Source: Marivivens donghaensis (GTDB taxonomy: Bacteria; Pseudomonadota; Alphaproteobacteria; Rhodobacterales; Rhodobacteraceae). From it: DNA of 64,000 bases. The notes below the pieces were generated by a model. It ran no database searches. It was not told the origin of the DNA and worked only from the letters and a program-made list of their open reading frames with translations. Below are positions 51,759 through 61,780 of the stretch, one piece after another. The number at the start of each line of letters is the position of its first letter. Within the stretch, counting starts at the first letter, position 1. Made by a program: the position numbers and the translations under genes. Where the stretch lies: NCBI RefSeq assembly GCF_011806565.1, contig NZ_JAATOP010000002.1:1-64000 (forward strand), given 5' to 3'.

Positions 51759-53309
51759 ATGGATTTGACCGATCTGGCTCTGCCGCTCATCGCCGTCTGT
51801 ATCTCGATGCTAGCCGTTTTGGGCATCGTGCGGTTCACCGATTCCAGACTGCGGAGCGCACGGTCCATGATGCGCGACGCGGAGGAGGCGGTGCTGTTCC
51901 TGTTCGACCGCGCCGACCTCGTGGATGCCACGCCCAGCGCGAGGAAAATGCTGAAAACGCGGAAGGAGGCGGGAAGCGATTGGAACAGGTTTCTCACGCT
52001 GTTCGCGCCTCATTTCCCTGATATGCGCGGTGCGTTTGCGCAACTGGACGAGGGGAGAAAAGAACTCATCTCCCCCACCGATCCTGCAAAAACCATCCGC
52101 GCCGAGGTGTGCGATGGCCTCACCCGCATCAGCTACGCCGACGGTGATGCACAGCAGAGCAAGCTCGTTGATCGCGCTACTTACGCCGCACTAAAGGCTG
52201 ATCTCTACGGCCTCCGCTTCGCCGCAGAAACCGCGCCGATCCTGATCTGGCGACAGGCGCCGGATGGTCAGATCATCTGGTTCAACGAGGCATATCGAGA
52301 CCTCGCCGACAGTTTCGACACCCGCGAGATCGCCACTTGGCCCCTGATTAACCTATTCCCTGAAGCCGTTTGTACCAGCGAGACCGCGAAGAAGCGGATG
52401 CCGCTGTCGCACGGGACCGCTTCAAGACCGCGCATGTTCGATGTCACTTCGGTCGCCTGTGGTGAGGACACCGTGCACTACGCCGTCGATGTCACCGAGG
52501 TCGCCGAGGCCGAGGTGGCCAAGGCCAGTCACCTCCAGATGTTCGGTAGGCCGTTTGCGATCCTGACAGTGGGACTCGCGATTTTTGATCGGGACCATCG
52601 CCTGTTGACCTTCAACCCTGCGCTGGCGGACCTGACCGACCTGCCGATCGGCTTCCTCAGCAACCGCCCACCGATTTACGACTTCCTCCAGCGGATGCAT
52701 GAAGGCGGCTACATGCCCAAGACCGCAGATTACCGAGAATGGCGCGAGTTCATCGGCAGGCTCGAACGCGAGACCCGCAACGGGACCTATGTCGAAAACT
52801 GGGAGCTGCCGAACGGCAAGACCTACCGCGTTATCGGATGCCCCAGCCCCGACAGGTCCATCGCGCTGATGTTCGAGGATATCTCCGCCCACGCCTCCGC
52901 CGGTCGCCAGTATCAGTATGAATTGGAGATGCAGCAGGCCGTTCTGGACTCATTTGACGAGGCGACCGCGCTGTTTAATCCATCCGGCACGCTGATCCTT
53001 TGCAACAGCGCCTATGCCGAGCTTTGGTACGGGAGCGCGCGCCCCGATGCCACTAGCACATTGCTTGGTGAGACCGCCGAGTGGCGCAAGATGACCATCG
53101 CGACTGACTTCTGGGACAATGTGCGCAGCCTTGTTTACCGCGACGCGCTGTCTGAACCGATCAAGCAGACTGTACGCCTGACCGATGGCCGCTCGCTCCT
53201 TTGCCGTGTGAACACGCTGAAGTCAGGTGAAACCATCGTGAAATTCGACACCTTCATCGAGGCCGGTTTTTCGGCGGGTTTACCCCCTCTCCGCGCGGCA
53301 CTGCTCTGA
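51759..53309 (+). CDS. Multi-PAS membrane protein lacking a kinase domain
   Basis: The 516-residue protein has one N-terminal span (about residues 7-26) and then three PAS-like units: about 150-248 ('TAPILIWRQAPDGQIIWFNE'), 265-385 ('VGLAIFDRDHRLLTFNPALA') and 395-505 ('DEATALFNPSGTLILCNSAY'). It ends right after the third PAS with no histidine kinase, cyclase or other output domain. The PAS units resemble PAS_7 and DivL-like sensors. It starts 63 bp after regB on the same strand. It may sense a ligand and act through protein contacts, but no partner can be named. Confidence 0.72.
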   Translation: MDLTDLALPLIAVCISMLAVLGIVRFTDSRLRSARSMMRDAEEAVLFLFDRADLVDATPSARKMLKTRKEAGSDWNRFLTLFAPHFPDMRGAFAQLDEGRKELISPTDPAKTIRAEVCDGLTRISYADGDAQQSKLVDRATYAALKADLYGLRFAAETAPILIWRQAPDGQIIWFNEAYRDLADSFDTREIATWPLINLFPEAVCTSETAKKRMPLSHGTASRPRMFDVTSVACGEDTVHYAVDVTEVAEAEVAKASHLQMFGRPFAILTVGLAIFDRDHRLLTFNPALADLTDLPIGFLSNRPPIYDFLQRMHEGGYMPKTADYREWREFIGRLERETRNGTYVENWELPNGKTYRVIGCPSPDRSIALMFEDISAHASAGRQYQYELEMQQAVLDSFDEATALFNPSGTLILCNSAYAELWYGSARPDATSTLLGETAEWRKMTIATDFWDNVRSLVYRDALSEPIKQTVRLTDGRSLLCRVNTLKSGETIVKFDTFIEAGFSAGLPPLRAALL

Positions 53310-53349
53310 TATCACTTGAAGGTTCGGGGCCAGTGCGTAGGTTGTGGGC

Positions 53350-53805
53350 ATGGCCACACCCCGCACCATTTTGCTCCCGTCCGAGACCGACACCGCTGCG
53401 CTTGCCCAGCGCATTGCACCGATGCTCCGCGCAGGTGACGTGCTGCTTCTTGAGGGCAATATCGGCGCAGGAAAAACCGCGTTCTCGCGGGCGCTGATCC
53501 GCGCGCGGCTTGGCTATGACGAAGACGTGCCATCGCCGACGTTCACACTGGTCCAGACCTACGAGGACGAGGTCGATATCTGGCACTGCGATCTCTACCG
53601 CCTGACCCATCCGGACGAAGCGGTCGAGCTTGGCCTGGAGGAAGCGTTCGAGGAAGCGATCTGCCTGATTGAATGGCCCGACCGGCTCGCCGACCTCGCA
53701 CCGAAAACCGCGCTGACGTTGCAGTTCAGAGCGGGCGACGAGCACAGCGTGACCTTCACCGCCGACGACAACTGGACCGCAAGGCTGGAGGCCGCCGGTG
53801 TCTGA
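53350..53805 (+). CDS. tsaE: tRNA threonylcarbamoyladenosine biosynthesis ATPase TsaE
   Basis: TsaE is the ATPase partner of TsaD/TsaB in t6A synthesis. The 151-residue protein has Walker A 'LLLEGNIGAGKTAFSRALI' (about residues 32-50), 'VPSPTFTLVQTYEDEVDIWH' with the conserved Ser/Thr-Phe-Thr, and 'DLYRLTHPDEAVELGLEEAF'. ATG at 53350 is used; a GTG two codons earlier is possible. It overlaps the next gene by 8 bp and leads the tsaE-amgK-murU-addB-addA series. Confidence 0.92.
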   Translation: MATPRTILLPSETDTAALAQRIAPMLRAGDVLLLEGNIGAGKTAFSRALIRARLGYDEDVPSPTFTLVQTYEDEVDIWHCDLYRLTHPDEAVELGLEEAFEEAICLIEWPDRLADLAPKTALTLQFRAGDEHSVTFTADDNWTARLEAAGV

Positions 53806-54703
53806 CCGGATCGCCCAGCGCCTCGATTTTCTACGCGGCACCGAATGGAACGGCTGGCAGCAGGAACCGATTGCCGGTGATGCCTCGCGCCGCAGCTATG
53901 TGCGCCTAACGAAGGGCAGTGAGAGCGTCATCCTGATGGACGCCCCGCCCGACAGTGGTGAAGACCTCGCGCCGTTCATCCGCATCGCAGGTCTGCTGCA
54001 TGAAAAGGGCCTCTGCCCGCCGCGTATCCATTTTGCCGATCAGAATACGGGCTTCGCGGTGATCGAAGACCTCGGTCCGCACCATTTTGCCCAAGCGGTC
54101 GATCATGGCGCGGATGAGCGAGAGCTTTACGCCGAGGCAAAGCGTTGCATCGCGGCCTATGCAGATGCCCGCACCGAAGGCCTATCCGAAATGACGCCCG
54201 AAGTCGGCACGAACCTTGTTAGCGAGGTCGCCGAGTGGTTCATCAGCCCTGAGCGTCAGCAGCCGCTGCTTGATGCGCTTCGCCATGTTCTGAAAGATAC
54301 CTACCAGCCGCCTGCGTTGTCTCTTCGTGATTTTCACGCCGAAAACCTCATCTGGCGACCGCATCTCACAGGCACCGACCGCGTCGGCATTCTGGATTTT
54401 CAGGACGCGCTGATGGCTCAGCCTCTTTACGATCTGGTTTCGCTGCTTCGCGATGTACGGCGGGATGTCTCAGTCGCGGTGGTCGAGGAACTGACCGACG
54501 GCATCGACCAGCGCAGCTTTGCGGTGACTGCCGTGCAGCGCAATCTGCGTATCCTCGGGATTTTCCACCGGCTCGTCCGCCGCGACGGCAAAGCGAAATA
54601 CGCCGCCTTCATGCCTCGCGTGATCGGCCACATCAAACGCGATCTGGCGCATCCGGACCTATCCGAACTTCGTGAGATCATTCTGCCGGAGCTCGACCGA
54701 TGA
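53798..54703 (+). CDS. amgK: Aminoglycoside phosphotransferase-like sugar kinase (AmgK type)
   Basis: The 301-residue protein has the APH kinase fold: 'GDASRRSYVRLTKGSESVIL' (glycine-rich loop, about residues 27-46), 'LSLRDFHAENLIWRP' (catalytic Asp in the HxD-like loop; here Arg-Asp-Phe-His) and 'VGILDFQDALMAQPLYDLVS' (metal Asp). With murU next to it, it fits AmgK, the anomeric N-acetylmuramate/N-acetylglucosamine kinase of cell-wall recycling. GTG at 53798 has GGAGG 6 nt upstream. It overlaps tsaE by 8 bp and murU by 4 bp. Confidence 0.85.
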   Translation: MSDRIAQRLDFLRGTEWNGWQQEPIAGDASRRSYVRLTKGSESVILMDAPPDSGEDLAPFIRIAGLLHEKGLCPPRIHFADQNTGFAVIEDLGPHHFAQAVDHGADERELYAEAKRCIAAYADARTEGLSEMTPEVGTNLVSEVAEWFISPERQQPLLDALRHVLKDTYQPPALSLRDFHAENLIWRPHLTGTDRVGILDFQDALMAQPLYDLVSLLRDVRRDVSVAVVEELTDGIDQRSFAVTAVQRNLRILGIFHRLVRRDGKAKYAAFMPRVIGHIKRDLAHPDLSELREIILPELDR

Positions 54704-55365
54704 CGCCCAACGCTGCTCTCTTCTTTGCCGCTGGTCTGGGCACGCGCATGGCGCCGCTGACGGAAGATAGGCCCAAGCCGATGATCGAAGTGGCGGGCAA
54801 ACCGCTCCTCCATCACGCGATGGATATGGCCGAGGGCATCGAGCGGCAGGTCGTCAATGTCCACTATCGCGCTGGGCAGATCCGCGATGCGCTGGCCGAG
54901 GACATCATGAGCTCGGACGAGACCGACCAGCTGTTAGAGACCGGAGGCGGACTACGGAAAGCCCTGCCACTCTTGGGCGACGGTCCTGTTTTTACGATGA
55001 ATACCGACGCCGTGTGGAAGGGGCCGAACCCGTTTGACATGTTGCGCTCCGCATGGCGGGATGAGATGGGTGGCCTCCTGCTGCTTATTGATCGCAGCAA
55101 TGCGCGTGGTCACGTCGGGAAGGGTGACTTCCTCATTGATGAAAATGCTCAGATTACGCCGGGACAGGGTCTTATTTACACGGGCTGTCAGATCATCCGC
55201 CCCGACCGCCTGAGCGAAGTCAAAACCGACGCATTCTCCATGTGGGAACTGTGGAACCGATTGCTGGACGAGCGGTCACTCTACGGTCTGCGCTACACCG
55301 GAAACTGGTGTGACGTGGGCCGCCCCGATTGTATTCCGATTGCCGAAGAAATGTTGCGCCAATGA
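54700..55365 (+). CDS. murU: N-acetylmuramate-1-phosphate uridylyltransferase-like nucleotidyltransferase (MurU)
   Basis: The 221-residue protein is a sugar-1-phosphate nucleotidyltransferase with 'LFFAAGLGTRMAPLTEDRPK PMIEVAGKPL' (nucleotide loop, about residues 7-36, broken here), 'VNVHYRAGQIRDAL', 'LETGGGLRKALPLLGDGPVF' and 'NTDAVWKGPNPFDMLRSAW'. Next to amgK it should make UDP-MurNAc from MurNAc-1-P, bypassing de novo synthesis and giving fosfomycin tolerance in species where it was tested. It overlaps amgK by 4 bp and its end overlaps addB. Confidence 0.88.
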   Translation: MTPNAALFFAAGLGTRMAPLTEDRPKPMIEVAGKPLLHHAMDMAEGIERQVVNVHYRAGQIRDALAEDIMSSDETDQLLETGGGLRKALPLLGDGPVFTMNTDAVWKGPNPFDMLRSAWRDEMGGLLLLIDRSNARGHVGKGDFLIDENAQITPGQGLIYTGCQIIRPDRLSEVKTDAFSMWELWNRLLDERSLYGLRYTGNWCDVGRPDCIPIAEEMLRQ

Positions 55366-58310
55366 TGTTCGAACCAACCGACCGACCGCGTATTTACGGT
55401 CTCCCCACCGGCGTTGATTTTGCGTCGGAGCTTGCCAAGGGGATCACCGACCGGCTCGGCGGGATGGCGCCCCACGAGATTGCCCGCACCGAGGTTTACC
55501 TGAACACCCGCCGGATGCAGCGCCGCCTGCGCGAGGTGTTCGATCAGGGCCCTGCGCGGTTGCTGCCGCGCGTCAGGCTGGTAACTGACCTCGCCCGCGA
55601 TCCCGCGTCTTCGACCCTACCGCAGCCGATTTCACCGCTGCGTCGGCGGCTGGAACTGTCGCGCTTCGTCTCTGCACTACTAGAAAGCGAGCCCGATCTG
55701 GCGCCGCGGTCCGCGCTTTATGATTTGTCCGACAGCCTCGCGGCGTTGATGGACGAAATGCACGGCGAAGGCGTACCGCCCGAAGCGATCCTCGACCTCG
55801 ACGTGGCGGATAGCTCTGGTCATTGGGAGCGCGCGCTGAAGTTCATCCGCATCGTTACGCAGTTCTACGATCACGTCGAAACGCCCCCTGACACCGAAGC
55901 GCGTCAGCGGATGGTGATCGAACAGCTCATCGAGCGGTGGGAGGCCCAGCCGCCCGATCATCCGATTATCGTCGCGGGCTCCACCGGTTCGCGCGGGGCG
56001 ACGGCGATGTTCATGGATGCCGTTTCGCGTCTGCCGCAGGGTGCGATTATCCTGCCTGGTGTCGATTTCGACATGCCCGCGAGCGTCTGGGACGGGATGA
56101 CTGACAAAACGACGTCGGAGGATCACCCGCAGTATCGCTTCCGCCATTTCCTCGACCGGATGGAGGTGAACATCCGCGATCTGGCGAGCTGGACCGAGAC
56201 TGCGCCGTTTGCGCCCGCCCGCAACAAGGTCGTGTCGCTGTCGCTGCGGCCTGCGCCTGTGACCGACCAATGGCTCGTCGATGGCCCCGCGCTGGGAGAT
56301 CTGGAGCACGCCATGGACGGCGTGACGCTGGTTGAGGCACCGACCCCTCGTGCCGAGGCTGAAACCATTGCTCTTCGTCTGAGGGCGGCGATGGACGAGG
56401 GGCTGAAGGCCGCGCTGATCACGCCGGACCGGATGCTGACGCGTCAGGTTGCCGCTGCGTTGGACCGCTGGAACATCAAGCCCGACGACTCCGCCGGTCA
56501 GCCGCTGCACCTGTCCGCCCCCGGCCGTATGCTGCGTCAGGTGGCGGCGCTGCTGTCGGAGAAGATCACGGGCGAGATGCTGCTCTCGCTGCTCAAACAC
56601 CCGCTCGTTGCGACTGGCGTAGCGGGCGAACGCGGCGATCATATCCGTCTGACGAACAAGCTGGAAATGCACATCCGGCGCTACGGGCCTGCCTATCCCG
56701 ACAGCGCGAGCATGAACGATTGGGCCAAGGTCGTGGCCGATCAGCCGTGGGCGCATTGGATCGGCAAGCTGCTAGATGTCGCGATTGCGTGGCAGAACTC
56801 CGGACACGAACGCCCGCTGGTCGATCACATCACCAAACACATCGCCTTAACTGAAGCCTTCGCCGCTGGGCCGAACGGGCCCGATAGCGGTGAGCTTTGG
56901 AAGGAAAGTGCCGGGCGGACCGCGCTCAACGTCATGTCGGACTTTGCCAAACAGGCCGATGCGGCGGGCGACATCAACGCGCGCGACTACCTGACAATGA
57001 TGTCGTCGATCCTTCAGGCGAACGAGGTGCGCAACCCCGATCTGGTGCACTCCAACGTACTGTTCTGGGGTGCGCTCGAAGCCCGCGTGCAGTCCGCCGA
57101 CCTCGTGATTCTTGGCGGGATGAACGATGGTGTCTGGCCCGAAACGCCGTCTCCCGATCCGTGGTTGAACCGCGAGATGCGCCAGAAAGCGGGTCTATTA
57201 CTGCCCGAACGGCGCATCGGCCTTTCGGCGCACGACTACCAGCAAGCCGTCGCGGCCAAAACGGTCTGGATCACGCGCTCGATCCGTTCCGACGAGGCGG
57301 AGACCGTGCCGTCACGCTGGGTGAACCGCCTGACGAACCTGCTGGACGGTCTGCCGGATCAAGGTGGACGCAAGGCGCTGGCCGCGATGCGGGAACGCGG
57401 TGCCAAGTGGATTGCCGAAGCCCATGTGCTGAGCCAACCCGCTGTCCGCACTGAAAACGCCCACCGCCCGTCGCCGCAGCCGCCCGTTGATGCGCGGCCC
57501 AAGCAGTTGTCGGTGACAGAAATTCAGCGCCTGATCCGCGATCCTTATTCGATTTACGCTAAGCGCGTGCTCGGGCTGAAAAAGCTCGATCCTTTGGTGC
57601 CGACAGCCGATGCTCCGCTGCGGGGGGACATCATTCACAAAGTGCTCGAGGACTTTATCAGGGAAGGTCACGATCCTGCACTTCCCGCGTCTCGTGACCG
57701 CTTGATGGAGATCACTCGGAGCCGTCTTGCGGACATGTGCCCATGGCCGACCGCGCGGCGGCTTTGGTACGCGAAGATGGAGCGCGTGGTGGACAAATTC
57801 CTGCGCGGCGAAATTCGCAGGCAGGCCAGCGGCACGCCCGAATGGTTCGAAGAATGGGGTGAACTGGACATTCCCGATCTGGACATGAAGCTCGTCGGTA
57901 AAGCCGACCGGATCGACCTGACAGACGCCAATGAGGTGATCCTCTACGACTACAAAACAGGCTCTATTTCGACTGTAGACCAGCAAAAAGCCTTCGATAA
58001 GCAGCTGCTGATCGAAGCGGCAATGGCAGCTCGCGGCGCATTTAAGAACGTCGGCAAACGCACCGCTGCGGCTGCGGAGTTCGTCGCGGTGGGCAGCGGT
58101 AAGGACACGCCCGCACCTTTCGAAGATGCCCCGCCCGAAGAAGAATGGGCGCGGTTCCTCGACCTGATCAGAGCATGGCGCAACGCCGAAAAGGGCTACA
58201 CCGCAAGGATGGCGGCCGAGAAACTAGCGTTCGGATCGGACTACGACCACCTGTCGCGCTACGGCGAATGGGACATGTCCCACGCCCCGAAAAAGGAGCG
58301 GCTGAAATGA
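55362..58310 (+). CDS. addB: Double-strand break repair protein AddB
   Basis: AddB is the second subunit of the AddAB helicase-nuclease that resects DNA ends for RecA. The protein (about 982 residues) has a degenerate helicase-like N-terminal part ('GVDFASELAKGITDRLGGMA', 'TEVYLNTRRMQRRLREVF'), 'LVILGGMNDGVWPETPSPDP' (about 585-604), and a C-terminal RecB-type nuclease domain with 'LRGDIIHKVLEDFIREGHDP' and 'DANEVILYDYKTGSISTVDQ'. Two overlapping ATGs (55362 and 55365) are possible; family N-termini favour the second. It overlaps addA by 4 bp. Confidence 0.93.
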   Translation: MMFEPTDRPRIYGLPTGVDFASELAKGITDRLGGMAPHEIARTEVYLNTRRMQRRLREVFDQGPARLLPRVRLVTDLARDPASSTLPQPISPLRRRLELSRFVSALLESEPDLAPRSALYDLSDSLAALMDEMHGEGVPPEAILDLDVADSSGHWERALKFIRIVTQFYDHVETPPDTEARQRMVIEQLIERWEAQPPDHPIIVAGSTGSRGATAMFMDAVSRLPQGAIILPGVDFDMPASVWDGMTDKTTSEDHPQYRFRHFLDRMEVNIRDLASWTETAPFAPARNKVVSLSLRPAPVTDQWLVDGPALGDLEHAMDGVTLVEAPTPRAEAETIALRLRAAMDEGLKAALITPDRMLTRQVAAALDRWNIKPDDSAGQPLHLSAPGRMLRQVAALLSEKITGEMLLSLLKHPLVATGVAGERGDHIRLTNKLEMHIRRYGPAYPDSASMNDWAKVVADQPWAHWIGKLLDVAIAWQNSGHERPLVDHITKHIALTEAFAAGPNGPDSGELWKESAGRTALNVMSDFAKQADAAGDINARDYLTMMSSILQANEVRNPDLVHSNVLFWGALEARVQSADLVILGGMNDGVWPETPSPDPWLNREMRQKAGLLLPERRIGLSAHDYQQAVAAKTVWITRSIRSDEAETVPSRWVNRLTNLLDGLPDQGGRKALAAMRERGAKWIAEAHVLSQPAVRTENAHRPSPQPPVDARPKQLSVTEIQRLIRDPYSIYAKRVLGLKKLDPLVPTADAPLRGDIIHKVLEDFIREGHDPALPASRDRLMEITRSRLADMCPWPTARRLWYAKMERVVDKFLRGEIRRQASGTPEWFEEWGELDIPDLDMKLVGKADRIDLTDANEVILYDYKTGSISTVDQQKAFDKQLLIEAAMAARGAFKNVGKRTAAAAEFVAVGSGKDTPAPFEDAPPEEEWARFLDLIRAWRNAEKGYTARMAAEKLAFGSDYDHLSRYGEWDMSHAPKKERLK

Positions 58311-61300
58311 GGGATGAAGCCACCAACCGCCAGATCGCTGCCGCCGACCCGCGTGCGTCGACTTGGGTTTCGGCAAATGCGGGCTCGGGCAAGACGCGCG
58401 TGCTGACCGACCGCGTTGCGCGGCTGCTGCTCGATGGCGTGGACCCGAAAAACATCCTCTGCCTGACCTACACCAAGGCCGCCGCGTCCGAGATGCAGAA
58501 CCGTCTGTTCAAACGCCTCGGTAGCTGGGCGATGATGGATGACGCGCGTCTGTCGGCAGAGCTGCGCGACATGGGTGCGGGCGATGGTTTCGGCTCGGAC
58601 ACGCTGCGTCAGGCCCGCCGCCTGTTTGCACGCGCGATCGAGGTGCCCGGCGGTTTGCGCATCCAGACGATCCACTCGTTCTGTTCGTCCATCCTGCGGC
58701 GCTTCCCGCTTGAAGCAGGCGTGTCGCCCCAGTTCACCGAGATGGAAGACCGCGCGTCGGAATTGCTGCGGATGGAGGTGCTCGACACCCTGTCCGACGG
58801 TCCGAAGAGCGATTTGATCGACAATGTTTCGCGCTACGTCCACGACCAGCAGCTTCTGAAGCTCGCGAAGGAAGTCATCCAACACAAAAGCCACTTTGCA
58901 GCGCCGATCACCCACGATGAGCTGGCAAAGATGTTCGGCGTTCCTGCGGGTATGACCGTGCGGTCGCTGCTGGATGATGCCTTTGACGACAAAGACCGCA
59001 AAACGATCGAGGCCACTGTGAAGGCGTGCTTCACTGGCAAATCGACCGACATTAAGGCCGCCACGACCCTACAGGATTTTAGCGCTTCGGGGCCTGTGAC
59101 TTTTGCCGATCAGGTCCTGATGGAAGGCCTCTTGCTGACCGGCAAAAGCGCGAAAGAGCCCTTTACCGCCAAGGTGGGCAAGTTCCCGACAAAGGATCTG
59201 CGTGCAAAGCATGAAGCGCTGGGCGGTGAGCTCGACGACCTGATGGAGCGCGTGCAGGAGGTTCGCCCGAAGCGTATCGCCATCGCTGCAATGCAAAAGG
59301 CTATCGCCCTGCATGACTTTGCGCGGCTGTTCATCCCCGCGTACGAGGAACAGAAGCTGCTGCGCGGTCTGCTCGACTTCGACGATCTGATCGCAAAGAC
59401 GAACGAGCTGCTGACCCAGCGGGACAAGGCCGCTTGGGTGCTGTTCAAACTCGACGGCGGGATCGACCATATACTCGTCGATGAGGCGCAGGACACTAGT
59501 CCAGAACAATGGCAGGTCATCGACGCGCTGTCCCGTGAATTCACCGCTGGTGAGGGCGCGCGCTCGGACCGACCGCGCACCATCTTTGTCGTCGGTGACA
59601 AGAAGCAGTCGATCTATTCATTCCAAGGTGCCGACCCCGAAGAGTTCGACCGAAAACGAGACTATTTCGGCGAAACTCTCAAAGAAACGCCAACCCCGCT
59701 GCGCACCACAGAGCTTCAGCATTCGTTCCGTTCCTCCAGCGCAATCCTGTCGCTGGTCGACCAGACCTTTACCGGTGAGCGTGCCGAGGGGCTGGAGGCC
59801 AAGGTTAGCCACATCGCGTTCAAAGACGTCCTCCCCGGACGCGTCGATGTCTGGCCAATGATCGAACCGCCCGAAAAAGAAGAACCGGGTGAGTGGTACG
59901 ATCCTGTCGACAAGGTCAAAGAGACCGACACCGAAGTGCAGCTTGCTCGCCAGATCGCGGACGAGATCAAACGGATGCTGGAATACGAGACCATCCCGAC
60001 CGATGGCGAAGAGCGCGGCACGTTCGTGCGCCGTCCCGTCCGTCCTGGTGATATCCTGATCCTCGTTCAGCGCCGCAAGGAACTGTTCCGCGAGATTATC
60101 CGCGCGTGTAAGGACTCCGGTCTGCCGATTGCGGGCGCTGACCGCCTCACGCTGACCGAACAACTTGCGGTAAAGGATATCCTCGCGTTGCTGTCGTTCC
60201 TCGCACTGGCTGAGGACGACCTTTCGCTGGCTGCCGCACTGAAATCGCCGCTCTTTGGCTGGACCGAACAGGACCTGTACTCGATTGCCCAAGGGCGCGA
60301 GCGTGTGCTGACCGACAAGGATGGCAAGGAAAAGAAAACCGTCGATGACCTCTGGCGTGTTTTGCGCGGAAAGGCCAATCGCTACCCCGATACGCTGGCC
60401 ATTCTCAACGATCTGCGCGGGCAGGCGGACTTTTTACGCCCCTACGATCTGATTTCCCGCATTCTGGTTCGCCACGACGGTCGCCGCAAACTTGTCGGCC
60501 AGCTTGGGGCCGAGGCGGAAGACGCCATTGACGCGCTGCTGGCACAGGCGCTGGCCTATGAGCGCTCATCGACGCCGAGCCTCACCGGCTTCCTGCACTG
60601 GATGGATGCAGAAGAGATCGTGGTGAAACGCCAGATGGATTCTGCCAGCGACGAAATCCGCGTGATGACGGTGCATGGCTCGAAAGGTCTGGAGGCTCCG
60701 ATCGTCATCCTGCCCGAAACCGCCGGTCGCAGGAATGAGGTCAAAGACGAGGTGATCCGTACCGAAGACGGCCCGTTCTGGAAAATGTCCCGGGACGAGA
60801 CGCCCCAAGACCTCGTCGGTCATTATGAGCAAATGCAGGATGCCACGGCCCGCGAACGTCGGCGCCTGCTGTATGTGGCGATGACCCGCGCTGAAAAGTG
60901 GCTCGTCGTCTTTGGTGCGTCCAATTCGGTCAAAGATCCGGAGATGTGGCACGGGCTCATTTCGGACGCGATGGGGCATGTCGGAGCAACGCCGATTTCC
61001 ATCATCGGGCAGAGCGTCAGTCGTTACCAAATGCACGACTGGGATGGCTTGCCATTGGTGGATGGCGAGCGTCCCCAGCCGCCCGTTTTCACAGCGCCCG
61101 ACCTACCCATTGTCGACGCGCCGACTGCGCGGAAAAAGACGCTATCGCCGTCCGACCTTGGCGGGGCGAAGGCGCTTCCGGCCGAGTTCATCGACGATGA
61201 CGAGGAGACCGCGAAGGCCCGCGGGCGGCTGATCCACCTGCTTCTTGAGCATCTGCCGCAATACGAGGCAGACGAGCGCTGGGAGATTGCTGAAACATTG

Positions 61301-61726
61301 ATCAACGCCGACACGGATACGGCGCATATCGCGGACCGACATATCTTTGCCGAAGATGTGATCGCGATGCTTGATGACCCCGCCTTCGCGCACCTTTTTG
61401 CAGGCCCGGTTCTGGCCGAAGTCGAAGTGACCGCCGATCTGCCCGAACTGGAAGGGGAGCGCATCCACGGCACCATCGACAGGCTGGTCGTGTCGGAAAA
61501 CACCGTGCTTTGCGTGGATTACAAGTCCAACCGAGCGATCCCCGATAGCCCGCAGGCCGTGCCTGATGGCATCAAACGCCAGCTTGGCGCGTATCTTTCG
61601 GCGCTGCGCCAGATCTATCCCGGCTACGAGGTCAAGACGGCAATCCTTTGGACGGCGGGGCCGCTGCTGATGGAAATGCCAGACGATCTCGTCATGGCGG
61701 CATTGCATCGCTGTGCCATAGCTTGA
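58307..61726 (+). CDS. addA: Double-strand break repair helicase AddA
   Basis: AddA is the UvrD-type helicase and nuclease of AddAB. The 1139-residue protein has Walker A 'VSANAGSGKTRVLTDRVA' (about residues 19-36), 'ILCLTYTKAAASEMQNRLF', motif II 'HILVDEAQDTSPEQWQVI', 'VVGDKKQSIYSFQGADPEEF', 'VMTVHGSKGLEAPIVILPE', 'RRLLYVAMTRAEKWLVV', and a C-terminal nuclease site 'GTIDRLVVSENTVLCVDYKS'. All core motifs are present. ATG at 58307 overlaps the addB stop by 4 bp. Confidence 0.96.
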   Translation: MRDEATNRQIAAADPRASTWVSANAGSGKTRVLTDRVARLLLDGVDPKNILCLTYTKAAASEMQNRLFKRLGSWAMMDDARLSAELRDMGAGDGFGSDTLRQARRLFARAIEVPGGLRIQTIHSFCSSILRRFPLEAGVSPQFTEMEDRASELLRMEVLDTLSDGPKSDLIDNVSRYVHDQQLLKLAKEVIQHKSHFAAPITHDELAKMFGVPAGMTVRSLLDDAFDDKDRKTIEATVKACFTGKSTDIKAATTLQDFSASGPVTFADQVLMEGLLLTGKSAKEPFTAKVGKFPTKDLRAKHEALGGELDDLMERVQEVRPKRIAIAAMQKAIALHDFARLFIPAYEEQKLLRGLLDFDDLIAKTNELLTQRDKAAWVLFKLDGGIDHILVDEAQDTSPEQWQVIDALSREFTAGEGARSDRPRTIFVVGDKKQSIYSFQGADPEEFDRKRDYFGETLKETPTPLRTTELQHSFRSSSAILSLVDQTFTGERAEGLEAKVSHIAFKDVLPGRVDVWPMIEPPEKEEPGEWYDPVDKVKETDTEVQLARQIADEIKRMLEYETIPTDGEERGTFVRRPVRPGDILILVQRRKELFREIIRACKDSGLPIAGADRLTLTEQLAVKDILALLSFLALAEDDLSLAAALKSPLFGWTEQDLYSIAQGRERVLTDKDGKEKKTVDDLWRVLRGKANRYPDTLAILNDLRGQADFLRPYDLISRILVRHDGRRKLVGQLGAEAEDAIDALLAQALAYERSSTPSLTGFLHWMDAEEIVVKRQMDSASDEIRVMTVHGSKGLEAPIVILPETAGRRNEVKDEVIRTEDGPFWKMSRDETPQDLVGHYEQMQDATARERRRLLYVAMTRAEKWLVVFGASNSVKDPEMWHGLISDAMGHVGATPISIIGQSVSRYQMHDWDGLPLVDGERPQPPVFTAPDLPIVDAPTARKKTLSPSDLGGAKALPAEFIDDDEETAKARGRLIHLLLEHLPQYEADERWEIAETLINADTDTAHIADRHIFAEDVIAMLDDPAFAHLFAGPVLAEVEVTADLPELEGERIHGTIDRLVVSENTVLCVDYKSNRAIPDSPQAVPDGIKRQLGAYLSALRQIYPGYEVKTAILWTAGPLLMEMPDDLVMAALHRCAIA

Positions 61727-61780
61727 CCATCCTTTGAGGCATCCTTACGTTCTGCCTCCGACACCGCAGGAGATTTTCAA

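Noticed and set aside
58307-61726. AddA as part of a phage-defence island
   Set aside because: It is the standard AddAB repair pair in its usual tsaE-amgK-murU-addB-addA order, with no anti-phage genes around it.
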